A stretch of 64,000 bases of DNA from Hanleya hanleyi. Taxonomy: Eukaryota > Mollusca > Polyplacophora > Lepidopleurida > Hanleyidae. The notes beneath the pieces are model-generated. The model saw nothing but the letters and a program-made list of their open reading frames with translations, made no database searches and was not told the DNA's origin. Every line of letters begins with the position of its first letter. The first letter of the stretch is position 1. The stretch spans positions 143,100 to 207,099 of the forward strand of contig JAVTVY010045590.1 of the NCBI GenBank assembly GCA_036873755.1, given 5' to 3'. The translations under genes were made by a program, and so were the position numbers. Shown in pieces: positions 10,791 through 24,100 of the stretch.

Positions 10791-11780
10791 CCCGATGACG
10801 ACAACGGGTGCTCTGGCACATGGTCACCGTGTGCGCCCAGGCCTGTTAGCATGATCTCTCTGAACCGGGGGCGGTTTTTTAACTATTAATAACTGATGTA
10901 AATATGATAATACGGATCAAATAGTCCTACTATTCAACGAACGACCAATAAGCTTACATTTTTGATAATTTTGGCAACATTAGGTCGAAAATAGTCCATC
11001 GATCATAAATATTTTTGAAGTTACGGAGATAGAAAAGTGCCTCAGTTAACAGACCGAAGCTCATGCGGCCAGCCACGTCTTGGTACACCGATCGAGACAA
11101 GACGGCCTTGACAAGGGATTAACGTAAATTATAGTGGAGATTTCCCATTCCATAGGGCTCGAATCTGTGATACTGGAGAAAGGAAGATGTTTCACTGATT
11201 ACCTCTATTACCGTTCACAAATCAGATTCGACTCTGGATGAAGGCCATTTTTACGCAAATTTATCCGGGGTCTTCGAAGTGCGTCGTCGCTGGGTCGGCC
11301 GTCGACTGGTGCGAGCTCTTGATGGTGCAGGTCTTTTACTCATTGCGACTCGTTGTGCTTTGGCGATCAAGAACCCTCTAGCTTTTTGGTTCGGCGTTTT
11401 ACTGCTTCTCGGAAGGGGACACCGCGATTAAAGCTTTGTGTGACTCGACCTCCGAATTTTCCTCTCGCCGGGGAGACGCGTAGTAGGGAGAAATTGCTAT
11501 CCCCAACGATGTGTGTACGGATCACATCTGAATAGATGTGAGGTCCGTATAACCCAGCTTTCAGGTCCATCGTGGTCTTGAACCACTCGAAGAAAAGTCA
11601 GATATACGTCTGGAATTATAATTGCAACAGCTGCTGCAACGTCGGGCTAACACTAAAGCTCACACTCGTCCCCAGGATCAACTTTTGGTTGGCCGGTCGT
11701 CGACTGGTGCAGGGTGTCGGCAGTGCAGGTCTGTTATTCCCTGAAGCTGTGCTTTCGCGACCAAGACGCCAATAATCGAA
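10791..11780. other. No recognised gene; one 80-bp imperfect duplication
   Basis: Segments at about 11289-11372 and 11690-11770 resemble each other (GTCGACTGGTGC followed by GCAGGTC and TGTGCTTT(G/C)GCGA). Overlapping short frames on both strands carry no recognised domain. Confidence 0.4.
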
Positions 11781-12088
11781 ATACGTACTTCGTACAACAG
11801 CACCAATTCCGATTGTGTACGAGATATAAATGATTAAAGACAAGATCGATTCCTGCCACAGAGAAGCGGTCAACAGTTTTCAATGATGTCAGCAAGATAT
11901 GATGATGTTCTATACATAAAATTCTAATCATTGACCATTATTCTTTACCCGTCTGAAATCAGAGTCGTTTCCAGAGTATCACGCTTCCAGTGTGACTGTT
12001 CATTCGAACACCATGGGCATGTAAAACACATGATATTCAAATGGCCCCTAGCCCCTGGTTAAGCGGAATTAGAAACAGATTACGAAAC
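11780..12088 (-). mobile_element. Diverged 3' tail of the Penelope-like element
   Basis: In reverse complement this matches 26812-27100 downstream of the reverse transcriptase stop (CTAATTCCGCTTAACC, then ATCATTGAAAACTGTTGACC, then GCTTCTCT). The coding part is absent. It ends next to the presumed poly(A) site of annexin gene 1. Confidence 0.65.
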
Positions 12089-12109
12089 TATCTTTATGGA
12101 AAATATATA

Positions 12110-15100
12110 GTTATTAAAATGAAAGTTGTTTATTCTTCAGCTATGAATATTTAACAAATAGCTCGACGGAGAACAAAAAGTCGATAAATTCATATGTAAT
12201 CTCTATACTTCATGTAAATAAGTAGCGAATAATCCTCAGAAATTTATAAAAGTATTATTACATATATCTAATTCTTGACAAAAACTGCCAAATGCATATT
12301 CTATCACAGCCAAGTTTACATAAATAAGAAAATCTTTGAAGAAAATTGAAGAGAATATGTAAAACATAATCCAGAATTCATGTATGGATAAAAACGTGTA
12401 AAATAAATTCAACGTGTTGTTAAAGTGATAATAGTAAATGTATGACATTAAGAATCTCTACAATAGAGAAACGACAAACAAAGAGTATAGTTTTTCATTG
12501 TCATCTATGAAGTGCTTTTCATTATATGGTGACATTACATAAATACAAAAACAAAGAAGTCAGTATGAAAATAGCTCGATTTTTGTGTCTCAAGAGTTAA
12601 ATTTAACGTCACATTCAGGAGGTTTTAATATAGGAGCAAATCGCCAATCGATATGTTGGTCTAAAGAGCTGAATACAGACTGCATTAAATAACGCCATTA
12701 AAACTTAAAGTTCAGAGACAAAGATTACAAAAGACCAGATATGTGAAACACGGAAGTGAAAGTTCAGTCTCTGCGCACTAGTTCCTGCAGGATCTTTTTG
12801 AAGTCTCCGCTACAATCTTGTTTGATCCAGTTCCACAAGGTTTGTTTCGTCAACTCCAGAAAACACTGCTTGATTTGGACCATGTCGATCTGGAAAATCA
12901 GCAATATAAAATTATATAATAGGTCAGTCAGCTTAGCTAACACATATTCTTATCCTAATCGTCAGACTGCTTTGGAGGGACAACTTTAATGGGCCGCCGC
13001 GATGCCTTGCTCAGCTGAAAAGTCCACTCTACACCCACGGAAGCATCATAGTGTATCCCCGAAGTCGCCAATTTCTGGAAAGTATGGCCAGGTCACATGG
13101 TGATGACTTCTCTCTTCCCTATAAGCACGACCTGTCATATCTTACGAGCCTTTGACTAGCAGATCGCAAGACAAATCGCATTTAGTGAGTATGATTTAAA
13201 ATCGCCTTCAACAATCCCTCTGTCAAACCACGACGTTCGGGTCCTATTACTTTTCACGCGTGATCCGCTTTTGTGCGCATGTCTTGACATCTATCTGATT
13301 TTTTAAATGTTGTGTTTAATTCACAGTCAGATGTATTAATGCAGAGTAAGTAGACACTACCAATGTCCACACTCCAGCTGATGTCCAATTCGGACATTAC
13401 CACATACCAAATGGGTGGTTTTGTTTTAAGGTAGAACATTAAGAGAGTGCTATTGTCCAGTGTCAAATTTGAACATTAAGGGTCATCTCACTTTTTTCGA
13501 AATTTGGTGTGGTGCTTGTTAATTGTCCTGAAAGTATAGGCGTTCATTCACCTTTGAAATGTATCAGGGGCATTCTGCATCCCAAAGGGCATTATCTTGA
13601 GCAATGTAAATCTGTTTCATTTTACGTCAGCGTAATAAAGTACGAAAAAATCTTAGAAACTCCCTCGATTCCAATCTTGCATGTGGTTTACAACTGAGAG
13701 GTTACTTCCGCTTGGAGATAGCACCTGTGGTTTACCCGTATCAGTGGTAATATATCGACTTACTCGCAGGCTTCCTCCCCTGGCCAATTGGTACAGCCAC
13801 GCCTTTATCCAGAAATGCCTTACCAATAGGAAATCAAGGACAGTAACGCTTACTTTGGACAGTAACAGTCGATGAGATAGATATCAACTGATAATGTCCA
13901 AAAGTACGACAATAGCACCCATTCTGTAAATCGTTTGCTTGTTATTGTCCTACCAAGGACAATAACAAGCACCAACTGTATGTGTAGTGCTGTCTAAATT
14001 TGGCATTAGCGGGCGTTTGGTGTCTAGTGTCTACAAGAGCATACTATGGGGTGTAAAAGTATGGAATATAAACAAGGTATAAAATAGTAAACTCCATCAG
14101 CAGAGCAGTTTTACCTCTGAACGACTGACGATGATCCGAATCAAGTCAGACTCATTCGTTCCCAGTCCCTTCATCGCCTGTACCAGCCTCTCAGCGAAAT
14201 ACATCGGGCGACATTTGATGTTCATAACTGTAACAGAAAATAGCACAATCAGCTTATTATTAACATCGGCATATCTGTAAAAAATATATTAGTTTATCTT
14301 TATTATTTTATCTGTGGAAATAAGTAAACTGCAAGTTATACGGTTGATTCGTCTACCACTTCAGTTGCCATATTTTACAATGCTGAGAGAACAGTTCCAT
14401 GGATTAACTGTTCAGCATATCTAGGCTTTAAGTGTGGACATGCATTCGCAGCTCCTGAGTGGCGCTTGACGTCTTCTCTTTAATACAAAATAACTTAACA
14501 CTCCCATTAACGAGAGCTCTCCGATGAGGTATGAATTGCGTCTGTGCGTCTATAGTACTTGACCGTGGGCGATGTACAATACATCAAAGTGGGTGAAGAA
14601 ATAACTTGTCTTTCAGTAAATTGTAAATTGGCAAAAGAACACAGACAGACTGAAAATACATTGCATATTTAGATATACATTTGCGGCGCCAATGTTGGGG
14701 TGTGAGTTTTTCAAGATGCTTGATCCCCCGTTGGAGGTTGACCGCCCTTTCCGGAAGTGAAGAGAAAATATGAAAACTCCCAGACCCGGTATTGCTCGAC
14801 ACTGTCAAGCAGGGCTGATCAACCCGAAATTGCGAGAGGTATGCACATTCAACATCTTATTCCTCTTATTCGGGGAAACTTTTCAAACAAAGACAAATAG
14901 ATATACACTTACTGCAGGCATACAGTCCTTTCTCAAAGTCACCGGAAGTTTCCCTTTTGATAGAATTCAGAATGTCCCTTTGGGTGAGCTGAAATCAAAA
15001 TGTGTAATCGGTTGATATATAAAATATGATCTAGGTTTGGAAAAATTCTGAATTTAGAACATTGGTGTTACATGTACAACACTTTTGAAGATGGTAACCC

Positions 15101-18100
15101 TTGTCGTCGTCCTCCAATGCCTGAACCAGCTTGTAGCTAAGCCGGAAATTTTCCTTTGGCCTAATCATTAGGGCGCTGAATATATAAGCGAGGGGTTTCT
15201 AGGTAAACATTTTAAATATCTCACATTAAAGATTTTAAAAAGCCAAGGATTAGAAATTCATTTTCCCCAAATGATCCTTCAAATTTAAATTGCCTGAAAA
15301 ATATTACACTCTTAAATATAATATCCATCATCATTCGGATGTAAAATATATTACAGTGATCAAAATAATCCGACCATCGTAGGGATGTAATATCATCTTA
15401 GGGATGCGATACCATCGTACGCGTAGTTGAACTAATGAATTGTGGCGGAGGATCGCCGTCTCCATTTCCCTCAAGGTTTAAAATCAAAAAGCCAGTCCCT
15501 CCTCAATCTAGAACACGTTGGTTCCGCGCAGTCTTCGTAGCGGTGATATCGATATTCAATCTAATTAAAATTAAATCCTATCTGCTCCCCCATTTGGATA
15601 TGTCGCTTGTGGGATCTAACTGGCTTGCAGTAACGCGAGTGTCAACCAGTCCTGAGAACTCTTCATAGTTCTTTGAAGGGAACATAATGGTAGGTGCTTT
15701 TTGGTTGGCTCAGCCGAATTAGACGCCACGCTGGCGGGGTATCTTCTGATGTTGCCGAGCTCCCGCCATGTTGGCATCATAATGCGGGATAGAATTATGG
15801 ATTGATCCTTGGCATAAACCTTGGGTTAAGCGGTGACGCTGACCCTATCCCTTTCCCCCCGACTGCAAGTAGTTAAAATGCGACCCTGATGTCACAAGAC
15901 TATTAAATATTCATGGCCTGGGGCCTCAGAACACCAAAATCAATTGAAATCAGTAAGATCCCACATAGCGACATTTAAGGAGCATTGATTGGATATTAAT
16001 TTATTAAGATTGATCGATATTCGACCACCGTGGTGTGCATTCGACTAAGCCAACGAAACCGCCCATGTCTTCAACGTCAACTTCAATCCAAGCGGGAGTG
16101 ATATGAATGGTGGACGCCCGCAATACGATAAGATCCTATAGCGACATATACAATTGGGAATCATTGATGGGATAATCATTTGTTAAGATTGGGATACATG
16201 TTGCTGTCAGCTCAAACATCATGCGTGGGTATTTAAATTTCAAGCTTTCTAAAGTGCGCAATTTCACAGCCTGGAGACGAGTTTACCAAACGATCCAAAA
16301 ATAAAGAATTGCCCTTTCGTGAATAGGTGAATAGGGATACTGACCCAGGATTTTATTTTCGGTACCAAACTTCTTACCTTGACATATTCGCTATACGTTC
16401 TTCTCATCTGATATAATTCACGGGTTGAGAAGATGCGGTTGAACTGTTCTTCGTCGGTGCCCAGGCGCCCCTCCCCTGACGATACCAGCTTAGCCGCGTC
16501 TCTTTTGGCCTTATCGATGTCGACCAGTACGTCGAAATTGATTTTGAACTGCCCAGTGGGCTTTCCGTCGTGGGTAAGAACTGGTTCAACAGAGCGTTCT
16601 AGTTGTTCTCGGTTTATCTCGTAACGGTCTCCCTACACAAAATATGATATACAAGAGAAAGTTTACACAAACTTTTCGTGAACTGTTTTTCGACTATTCG
16701 TACAATTGCACAACTTGAAATGAAGTCGGCAACAAATAAAGACGTAGAATTCTCAAAATTATCAACTGTAAATTCGCAAGACACGAAATTCGAAATGGCA
16801 ACCTTTGCCCTCCCATACATTGATGAATCTTATGGCTAACAACCCAATATGCTGAGGGCTCCAAAAAGAGTTTTGTGTACACTATTTGTTATTGTACAGC
16901 AACAGTAGAGATTTCTGAGGAAGCCACGTTGAATCAGGGTGGTCGTTATAAGGTCATAGGAAAGTCTTGACTTGCCAGTAGTCAAGTTTTCATGCCTCCC
17001 TCTCTGAACGAATGCATGAACTCTTGGCTATCTTCGAAGTTTCATGCGGTTGCCGTTGAGAAATACCATTGTGAAGGATAGGCGTTGTCGACAAATATCA
17101 TTGTAAAAGTGAAATCACGTCTATATCTATATTACAGTATTTGTCAAGAAATATAGTTTAATAACACATACTTTAATTTCACGATTTCTTTGCGAGATAT
17201 TTACACACAAAAAAAATACACTCCGTTCCATTCACTATTTCGGATTTTCGGTACGGAACAAAATTGGATTTTCGGTAAGGAGAAAAACGGGGTTGAGTTG
17301 CTCGGTGCCAGTGCCCTCTGGAATTTTGCAAAAGGAAAACTGAAAATTGTACAAGTACAATGTAAATTTCATATTATGAAAATTTACCTCAATTCAACAC
17401 TTATTGCATTGTGTTTTCACACTGAATCAGGAATGAGAAAGAAATTGAATTTTCCCCCCAGAGCTCGCCCTGCTGGTGACAGGTATGCTCAGGCCAATAC
17501 CTCCTTCTCGTTCCGAGCTCCACAGTCAAGCTGTGTAAACCAGAGGGGAAGGCGGGTGAGCATCACTGAGCCAACTTTTAGCTTAACATGAAATTTACTT
17601 GTAAAATTTTCAGTTATTTGCGCTAAAAACTTAGGCTACCTCTCTTCAACATTTATTGCATGGAATGCCAACAAGGATGGTGGGTATCAACACAAAGTGA
17701 AAAGCGACAAAGTGATCAGCAGTGACTAGTCAGAATAGAAATTAAAGATCTTTTACCGCATTGAGGATCCAAGAGAGATCATACGCCAGTAGTAACATAA
17801 TGATGATCTCCATATGAGCCACTGCCACCATTCTAGCTTTTGTCTTGAGTGGCATATCCCCCAGCCCCTTTTTCCAAACACTCGCCATTTAACACAGTAA
17901 AAAATTTGTCGTCCGGATTTATATCATACTGGCCCCGCATCCATGGACACATTCTGTGCCAATGGAATAGATTTCGTTACATGCCAACGTAATGTCACGG
18001 AGGTTTAAAGAGACAAGGATCGTACTGACCTCGAATACCCCACCCTCTATTAGCCACAGATTCTATTAGTCCATAGTTACTATACACAGCGAGAGCTACA

Positions 18101-21100
18101 ATTTTGTTATATGAGGTGTAGATCAGCACGAATTTCTTCACCGTAGCCGTAGTGAACGCTAGTGTAATCTTGTTTGAGCTAACGCGAAATAGTACTTTTG
18201 CTGATTTCTCGTTGCTTTGGGATCGAAAGGGATCAACAGGTGACTCCGGCCAACCCTAAGATCCAGTACGGTTCATGTAATACGCAAGAACGAAAGAAAA
18301 TCAGTTAAGGCTGGAATCTACTTTCAAGACATTGTATAGTAGATTGTTTTGGTTCTTGGTCACAAACTCTGGAACTGTTGATAACACCACAGGTACCAGT
18401 CCCTGTCTGATTATCCTACCTCGAGCGCACCGAGCTCTGACACACGAGCTGCCGAAACCAGAGCCATCAACAAAACGCAATTTGTACGACAGCAACTCGA
18501 GATCGCTTCGAAAGGTGCTTCCCTAAATCACAAAGTACATGGGTTAACTTCACTCAGTAACTTAGGAGAAACTGGCTGAATTGGTAATGATTGTCAAAAT
18601 TTGAATCAGTCGAGGAGTAAATGCCAGTACCATAACATAGAAGAATAGGCTGCAAAATTCTTCTACTTTAGACGGTATCAAATCTCTATTCGTCAGAGAT
18701 ACAGTAATTGGAGAATAATGGCTTTAAATGAATTAATACCCCCTGAAACCACACCAAACTCAAAGACTGTCCCATTTGATTGGTAATTAGCGCGAAAAGA
18801 ATGCCTGATGGACTTGTCCCATACAACGACCAGCCTCCGCTAACAATCCCACCCGAGCAAGATGTCCAAAGAACACTTGCACACGTGGTAGTGGAACAGC
18901 CCCGACGGGCGGTGGTGAATCGACAAGATCGGCTGACATAATACGTTGTGCCAAAGCGGGAAAATCTCAGGAGGATCCAGAAGGTCCGTGAATCACGGCC
19001 GTTGCTGACCCAATCTCAGTAAACTCAGATATAATATCACGGTATTCCCCTGATTTACCATCTTGGTTTACCTAGATTGTTACTGACCAAAAGATATACG
19101 ACACACATAAGAGTGTGTGAGGATCTTATGGAGTACCTTCGCCAAATGGTCAGTGGTGGGAATGCATACGCAACAATAACCGGCCAATCCTGAGGTGAAG
19201 TATCCACTGCCTATGCCAAAGACCCGGGACTAATGACATGAATAGTGGAACTAGATTGTTTTTTCCGTGTGGCAAACAAATCTATGTGAGGCATCTCCCA
19301 GACTTCGGCTATTTGGTACACTATGTCTGGGTGAATGTGCCATTCCATGGGAATTATACTTGATGACGTCTAGATAACTAACTACTGATAAGATCAGATT
19401 TCCCTGGTAGTTCCTGGCCCAAAACAGACTCATAAAGATCCCCCGCTTGATGATATTGGTAACCATTATGTTGAACTGCAGTCGCGCGACTTGGTCGCGC
19501 CCTCTTGGTGTTACGTCTATACTGACGTCAAGAGACCGAATATCACAGTAAAGTGTAATTACAAGCGTCTAGTCCGTCATCCATAATTCAGTCGTCGTCC
19601 ATTAGAGAATATCCGCGTCCATAATCCAAAGACCTATTCCATATTCCATATAACAGTATTAGCACCAAATTCAAAAAGAAAATCATAGTATACATAAACA
19701 TAGGCTTGTTTCCTGCAAGAGAGAAGCGGTCAACAGTTTTCAATGATGCCGGCAAGACATCGTGATGTTCCAAAATATCAAATCCGTATCGATGATCAGT
19801 ATTCTTAATCCATAATATTCGTTGTAAAGTCGTCATCTAAAGAATGATGAATCTCAGTCACGCTTTGATTGTGCCTGTTCATATGATTACCATGAGGATC
19901 TTAAAGTACATGGGTTCATACGGCCCCTAGCCCCGGGTTAAGCGGAATTAGACACAAGTTACGAAACGTGGCGCCATAGATCTTGTACGCTACGTTCGTA
20001 TTTTGCTATCAGCATGCGATATGTATCGCCAAATTTGAGAAACTTTGAGTGGAGGCGTTTGGTGGAATAGCCCTGTTTTATAAGTTTCTGTAACAGTGTT
20101 TTGTGACGTTGATTAAAATCGTCACATTTAACACAGGATCTAGCAAATGCTGCCAAGCGAGATATGTATACGCCATATGCAGGTCCCACTGGAATATTAC
20201 TGTCCAGAAAGGGATAGTTTACGATGTCGAAATTGTAATCATCTCTTTTGTCATAAAGTCGACGAGAGAGAATGCCCGCTTCATTTTTATAGATATAGAG
20301 ATCTAAATAAGATGTGCCTGTAGGGCTATCTGTAGTTTCCTTCAAATCCAGTGAAGGTGGATATATATCCTTCACTGCGTCATTTATATGGCGATTATCC
20401 ACAGCGAGAAGATCGTCTATATAGCGTTTGGTGAATGAGAAGGAACGGGCTTTGAATGGATCAGTTTTTGATAGCGCCTGCATATAGTCATATTCATAAG
20501 AGAACAGATACAGGTCCGCCAACAGGGGTGCACAATTAGTACCCATTGGAATACCTATATGCTGCTGATATATTGTGTTGCCAAATTTCACATAGATATT
20601 TTTAATGAGAAATTCAAGCAACTCTATAAACAAAGAAACATCCCATGAATGATATCTCTTGTATGTAGTAGAGCTAAAGAATGCTTTATGGCTTCGGACA
20701 TTAATATATCTACGACCAGTTTTCTTGAACACAGATACTATTAATGAACTTAGACGGTGTACAGCCCTAGCTCGAGATAACTTGAGAAACTCAGGGATGT
20801 ATTCCGTTATCTTCAGCCTAAGAAAATTCTTGGGGCTTGACGAAAGCTAAACGTATCGCAATCCACTCCCACAAATTTGCGCCTTTGCGAAAGAGAGTTC
20901 TGATTTCTCTAAGTGGGTGATAACCCGGAGTGATCAGTATCCTTTAGACAAACTGCGTGTCCCAGATCAAATGCTCCTTGCAGGCATTCCTTGGTAGTGA
21001 GTCGTCGATATAAAAGTGGTACATTTATACCTTGGTTATGCAGGCAGAGTGCCACTGGTGTAAAGGTAATTTTCCCATAGGGAAGTGGACAGATGGCCAA

Positions 21101-24100
21101 TCATACATCTGAGTACTTCCTGTCTGCCAGATGTATCCAGATACGCAAGTGTGTCCCTCAGATCCAGAGATGTTAAGACCCACATTAACTTGTGCCAAGG
21201 ATGGTAGAGCTCATCAACGAAGCTGTTACATTGTTGATTACTATTGGAAATCAGCGATGAAACAGAATCGCCACTGCTGATGATCTACTTCCTCCAGTAT
21301 TGTGGTCTGTTTATTACAAAACCGAATGTCGAGGCTGGGCTCGGGGGAGGGGGGTTAGTCAGTCCCAGAAGGGCACAAAACCCGAACCCCAATTTACATC
21401 CGCTGAACTAAAGCCGAATTGACAAACATAGTACGATATACGAACGATTCATCCCTTTAGCACTGAAGGGACCCAGTGTGGAAGAAACGGTGGCCCCTCA
21501 GATGTGAGTATCCGCTTCTATGAGTTAACACAGCCAGGACGCTGACATCTGAAAAAGGTCACCTGGATATCAGAGCCCTCCCTAGGTAAAGTATTGGAGA
21601 TCTGGTATCTGGGGACCAACCTTTCTTTCACACCGGTCCAGCATGTACACCACCGGTTGAGCAACGCCGTGCAAGAGAGGGTCCGTTTGCAAAACCGGAT
21701 GTCTAATGACTTGGCCTAGTTGCAAAGATGCTTATCATGCGTTGCAGTGGTAGACGTAGGTCAAGACTTATAGGGACCAAAATACGTACCCGCTACCGGA
21801 AGTCGTTGTGGAACCTGTCTCTGGTGGTATAGAAGATTCGTAGTCACAGTCTCGACAGGGGAGGGACGAAGAAGACCACCAGAGAAACCGAAAGCCACGC
21901 GTAAATAGATTTAACCACGTTGTCCCTCTAACAGGGATCTTCCCGAGAAACCAAGGTTCAAGCTAAGGATGGCATACCTAAAACCTCTGATCCAAATGAA
22001 ATCGGCCCTGCCGTGTTGCTCACGGTCTGACCGAACCCATAAGATACTTTCTGTTGTACAACAGGCGGTATATGGCTCACCGATACCTGTATCAGTTTCC
22101 GATTTCCCTTCTCCGTCAGGGCGTCTTGGAAATCAGAACCTCTACCTTCGTAGTCGTACCGGGCTCCACGTTTTCGATGAATCCCTGTATAGTTCCGGTC
22201 AGTTTCTCACCGGATTTACTTCTGAAAACAAAGGCATAGAAACAGGGTCGGGGTGACTATTTTTTATTGTTTTCAAATAACAAAGCTGACCCCTTCAAGA
22301 TTGAAAGGCAAGCCTCATAGTCTCCAGTTGTTTTTCCATTTAGAAAAGGGAGACGGACTTCCCATACACTCGGGCCGATCGAATCGAATCCATAGCACTT
22401 GAGTTCAGATAGACTATATTTATAACAACTGTAAAGACCATTGACTGCACGCCTCAAAAGGAATATGTCGGCATGTCGAACATCTTGAATGTGGATCGTA
22501 CAAAGGTTTCGATAAACCAGTGGATGTAGAACATATATGAGGCCATTACGCTTGATTGATACAATTGATATAATTCGATTTTCACAGAGCTGGGTGCAAA
22601 CAACACTCGTTTCTACAGACTGAAGAAAAGAGAAGGATGTGTGACTAGCAGAGCGAGATCAGGGGGAGAATTAATTTTTTCTTCATTGGTGATTCAGTGT
22701 AAACACAGAATGCAGTAAGTGCTGAAGTGAGATAAGTTTTCAGCGCAAATAACATCCATTTTACGTCGCACATTCGTTAGAAAAAAGCAATTGCTTATAG
22801 GTAAACATTTTTCTGGACCCGACCATGGCTGGGACAACTTTAGTATTCATATCATAGACGTCGTCTATCCATCTACCAAAGATTCCCCCTTTGGATTTGA
22901 GAGAAAATCCGAGAGCGGGAACTATTCTGGATTCTAGAAGTTGGGTTAGTGTTTCAGTATGGTTTATATGATAATGTCAGTGGGGTCGGCAATGTTACAA
23001 CCCGCCATTCAAATATATCCAATATTACCCAGCTATTTAAACCCCATCAACGGAGGCATCGCAGCCATGGTTGAAGAAAGCTTAATAGTGCGATGATTCA
23101 CGATCATATCACTTTAAATTACTTAGTGGGTTTAACTAACACACCCAATAGTACACATATCTTACGTACAGTTCTGTATGCGTTACCTCTGAGAGCTCTA
23201 AATCATATAGCCAGAGAAATACAACAATCTACGTCCTCAGGAAATATAATACCACCAAAAATCTCCAAAGTATGTCAAGATATCGCGTATTTTCGGTTGT
23301 ATCGTCCAGTGAACATAATCGAAACATCACAAGATCGGCTTTTCTTGAAACAACTACTTAGATAAAGGACTGGACATTATCTCGAATCCTGAATGATCCA
23401 GAGGTACCGCTTCTCTCTTGCAGGAAACAAGCCTATGTTTATGTATACTATGATTGTCTTTTTGAATTTGGTGCTAATACTGTTATATGGAATATGGAAT
23501 AGGTCTTTGGATTATGGACGCGGATATTCTCTAATGGACGACGGCTGAATTATGAATGACGGACCAGACGCTTGTAACGCAATACTGTGCCAAACTATTT
23601 TAAGTTCACAGAACCTCCTTGCATTTCATATAAGTAAACTAAATCTATAGCCACCAAAATATTCAATTATTCTAATGTTGTCAAGGAGTTTGACTGGAAC
23701 TTATACACGTCGGGGAGCTATAGTTGTGATTGTGAATCGTCGAACTTTATCTATACACCATGCAAACATGTTGTGACTGGTGACCTTGATGTGGTGAGTG
23801 ATAAGGACCTAAGATTACTCCTGATGATGGGACCTAAATATAGAGAGCCGAGAAATATAAATCTGAAGGCCGACCAGAAGATAGTCCTGTCTGCTTTGGA
23901 ACAGTACGTTATTGATTGGTCTAAGCGAGAACAAGCTGAGTAGCTAGCAGGTCCTCCGCCATGTAGCCTGTTTGAGAGCGTACAGCATATACGCTTCCAA
24001 TATCTCCTTAAATATAACTTGGAAAGTGGATATGTGAAAAGATACGTTTATCTGAAATGGTTGAGACAATTTGAGGAGGTTTGGGAAGCAGTAATGGGTA

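Noticed and set aside
17190..17591. 133-codon plus-strand frame as a host gene
   Set aside because: No recognised domain, no splice or promoter context, antisense to the gene 1 intron; likely chance.
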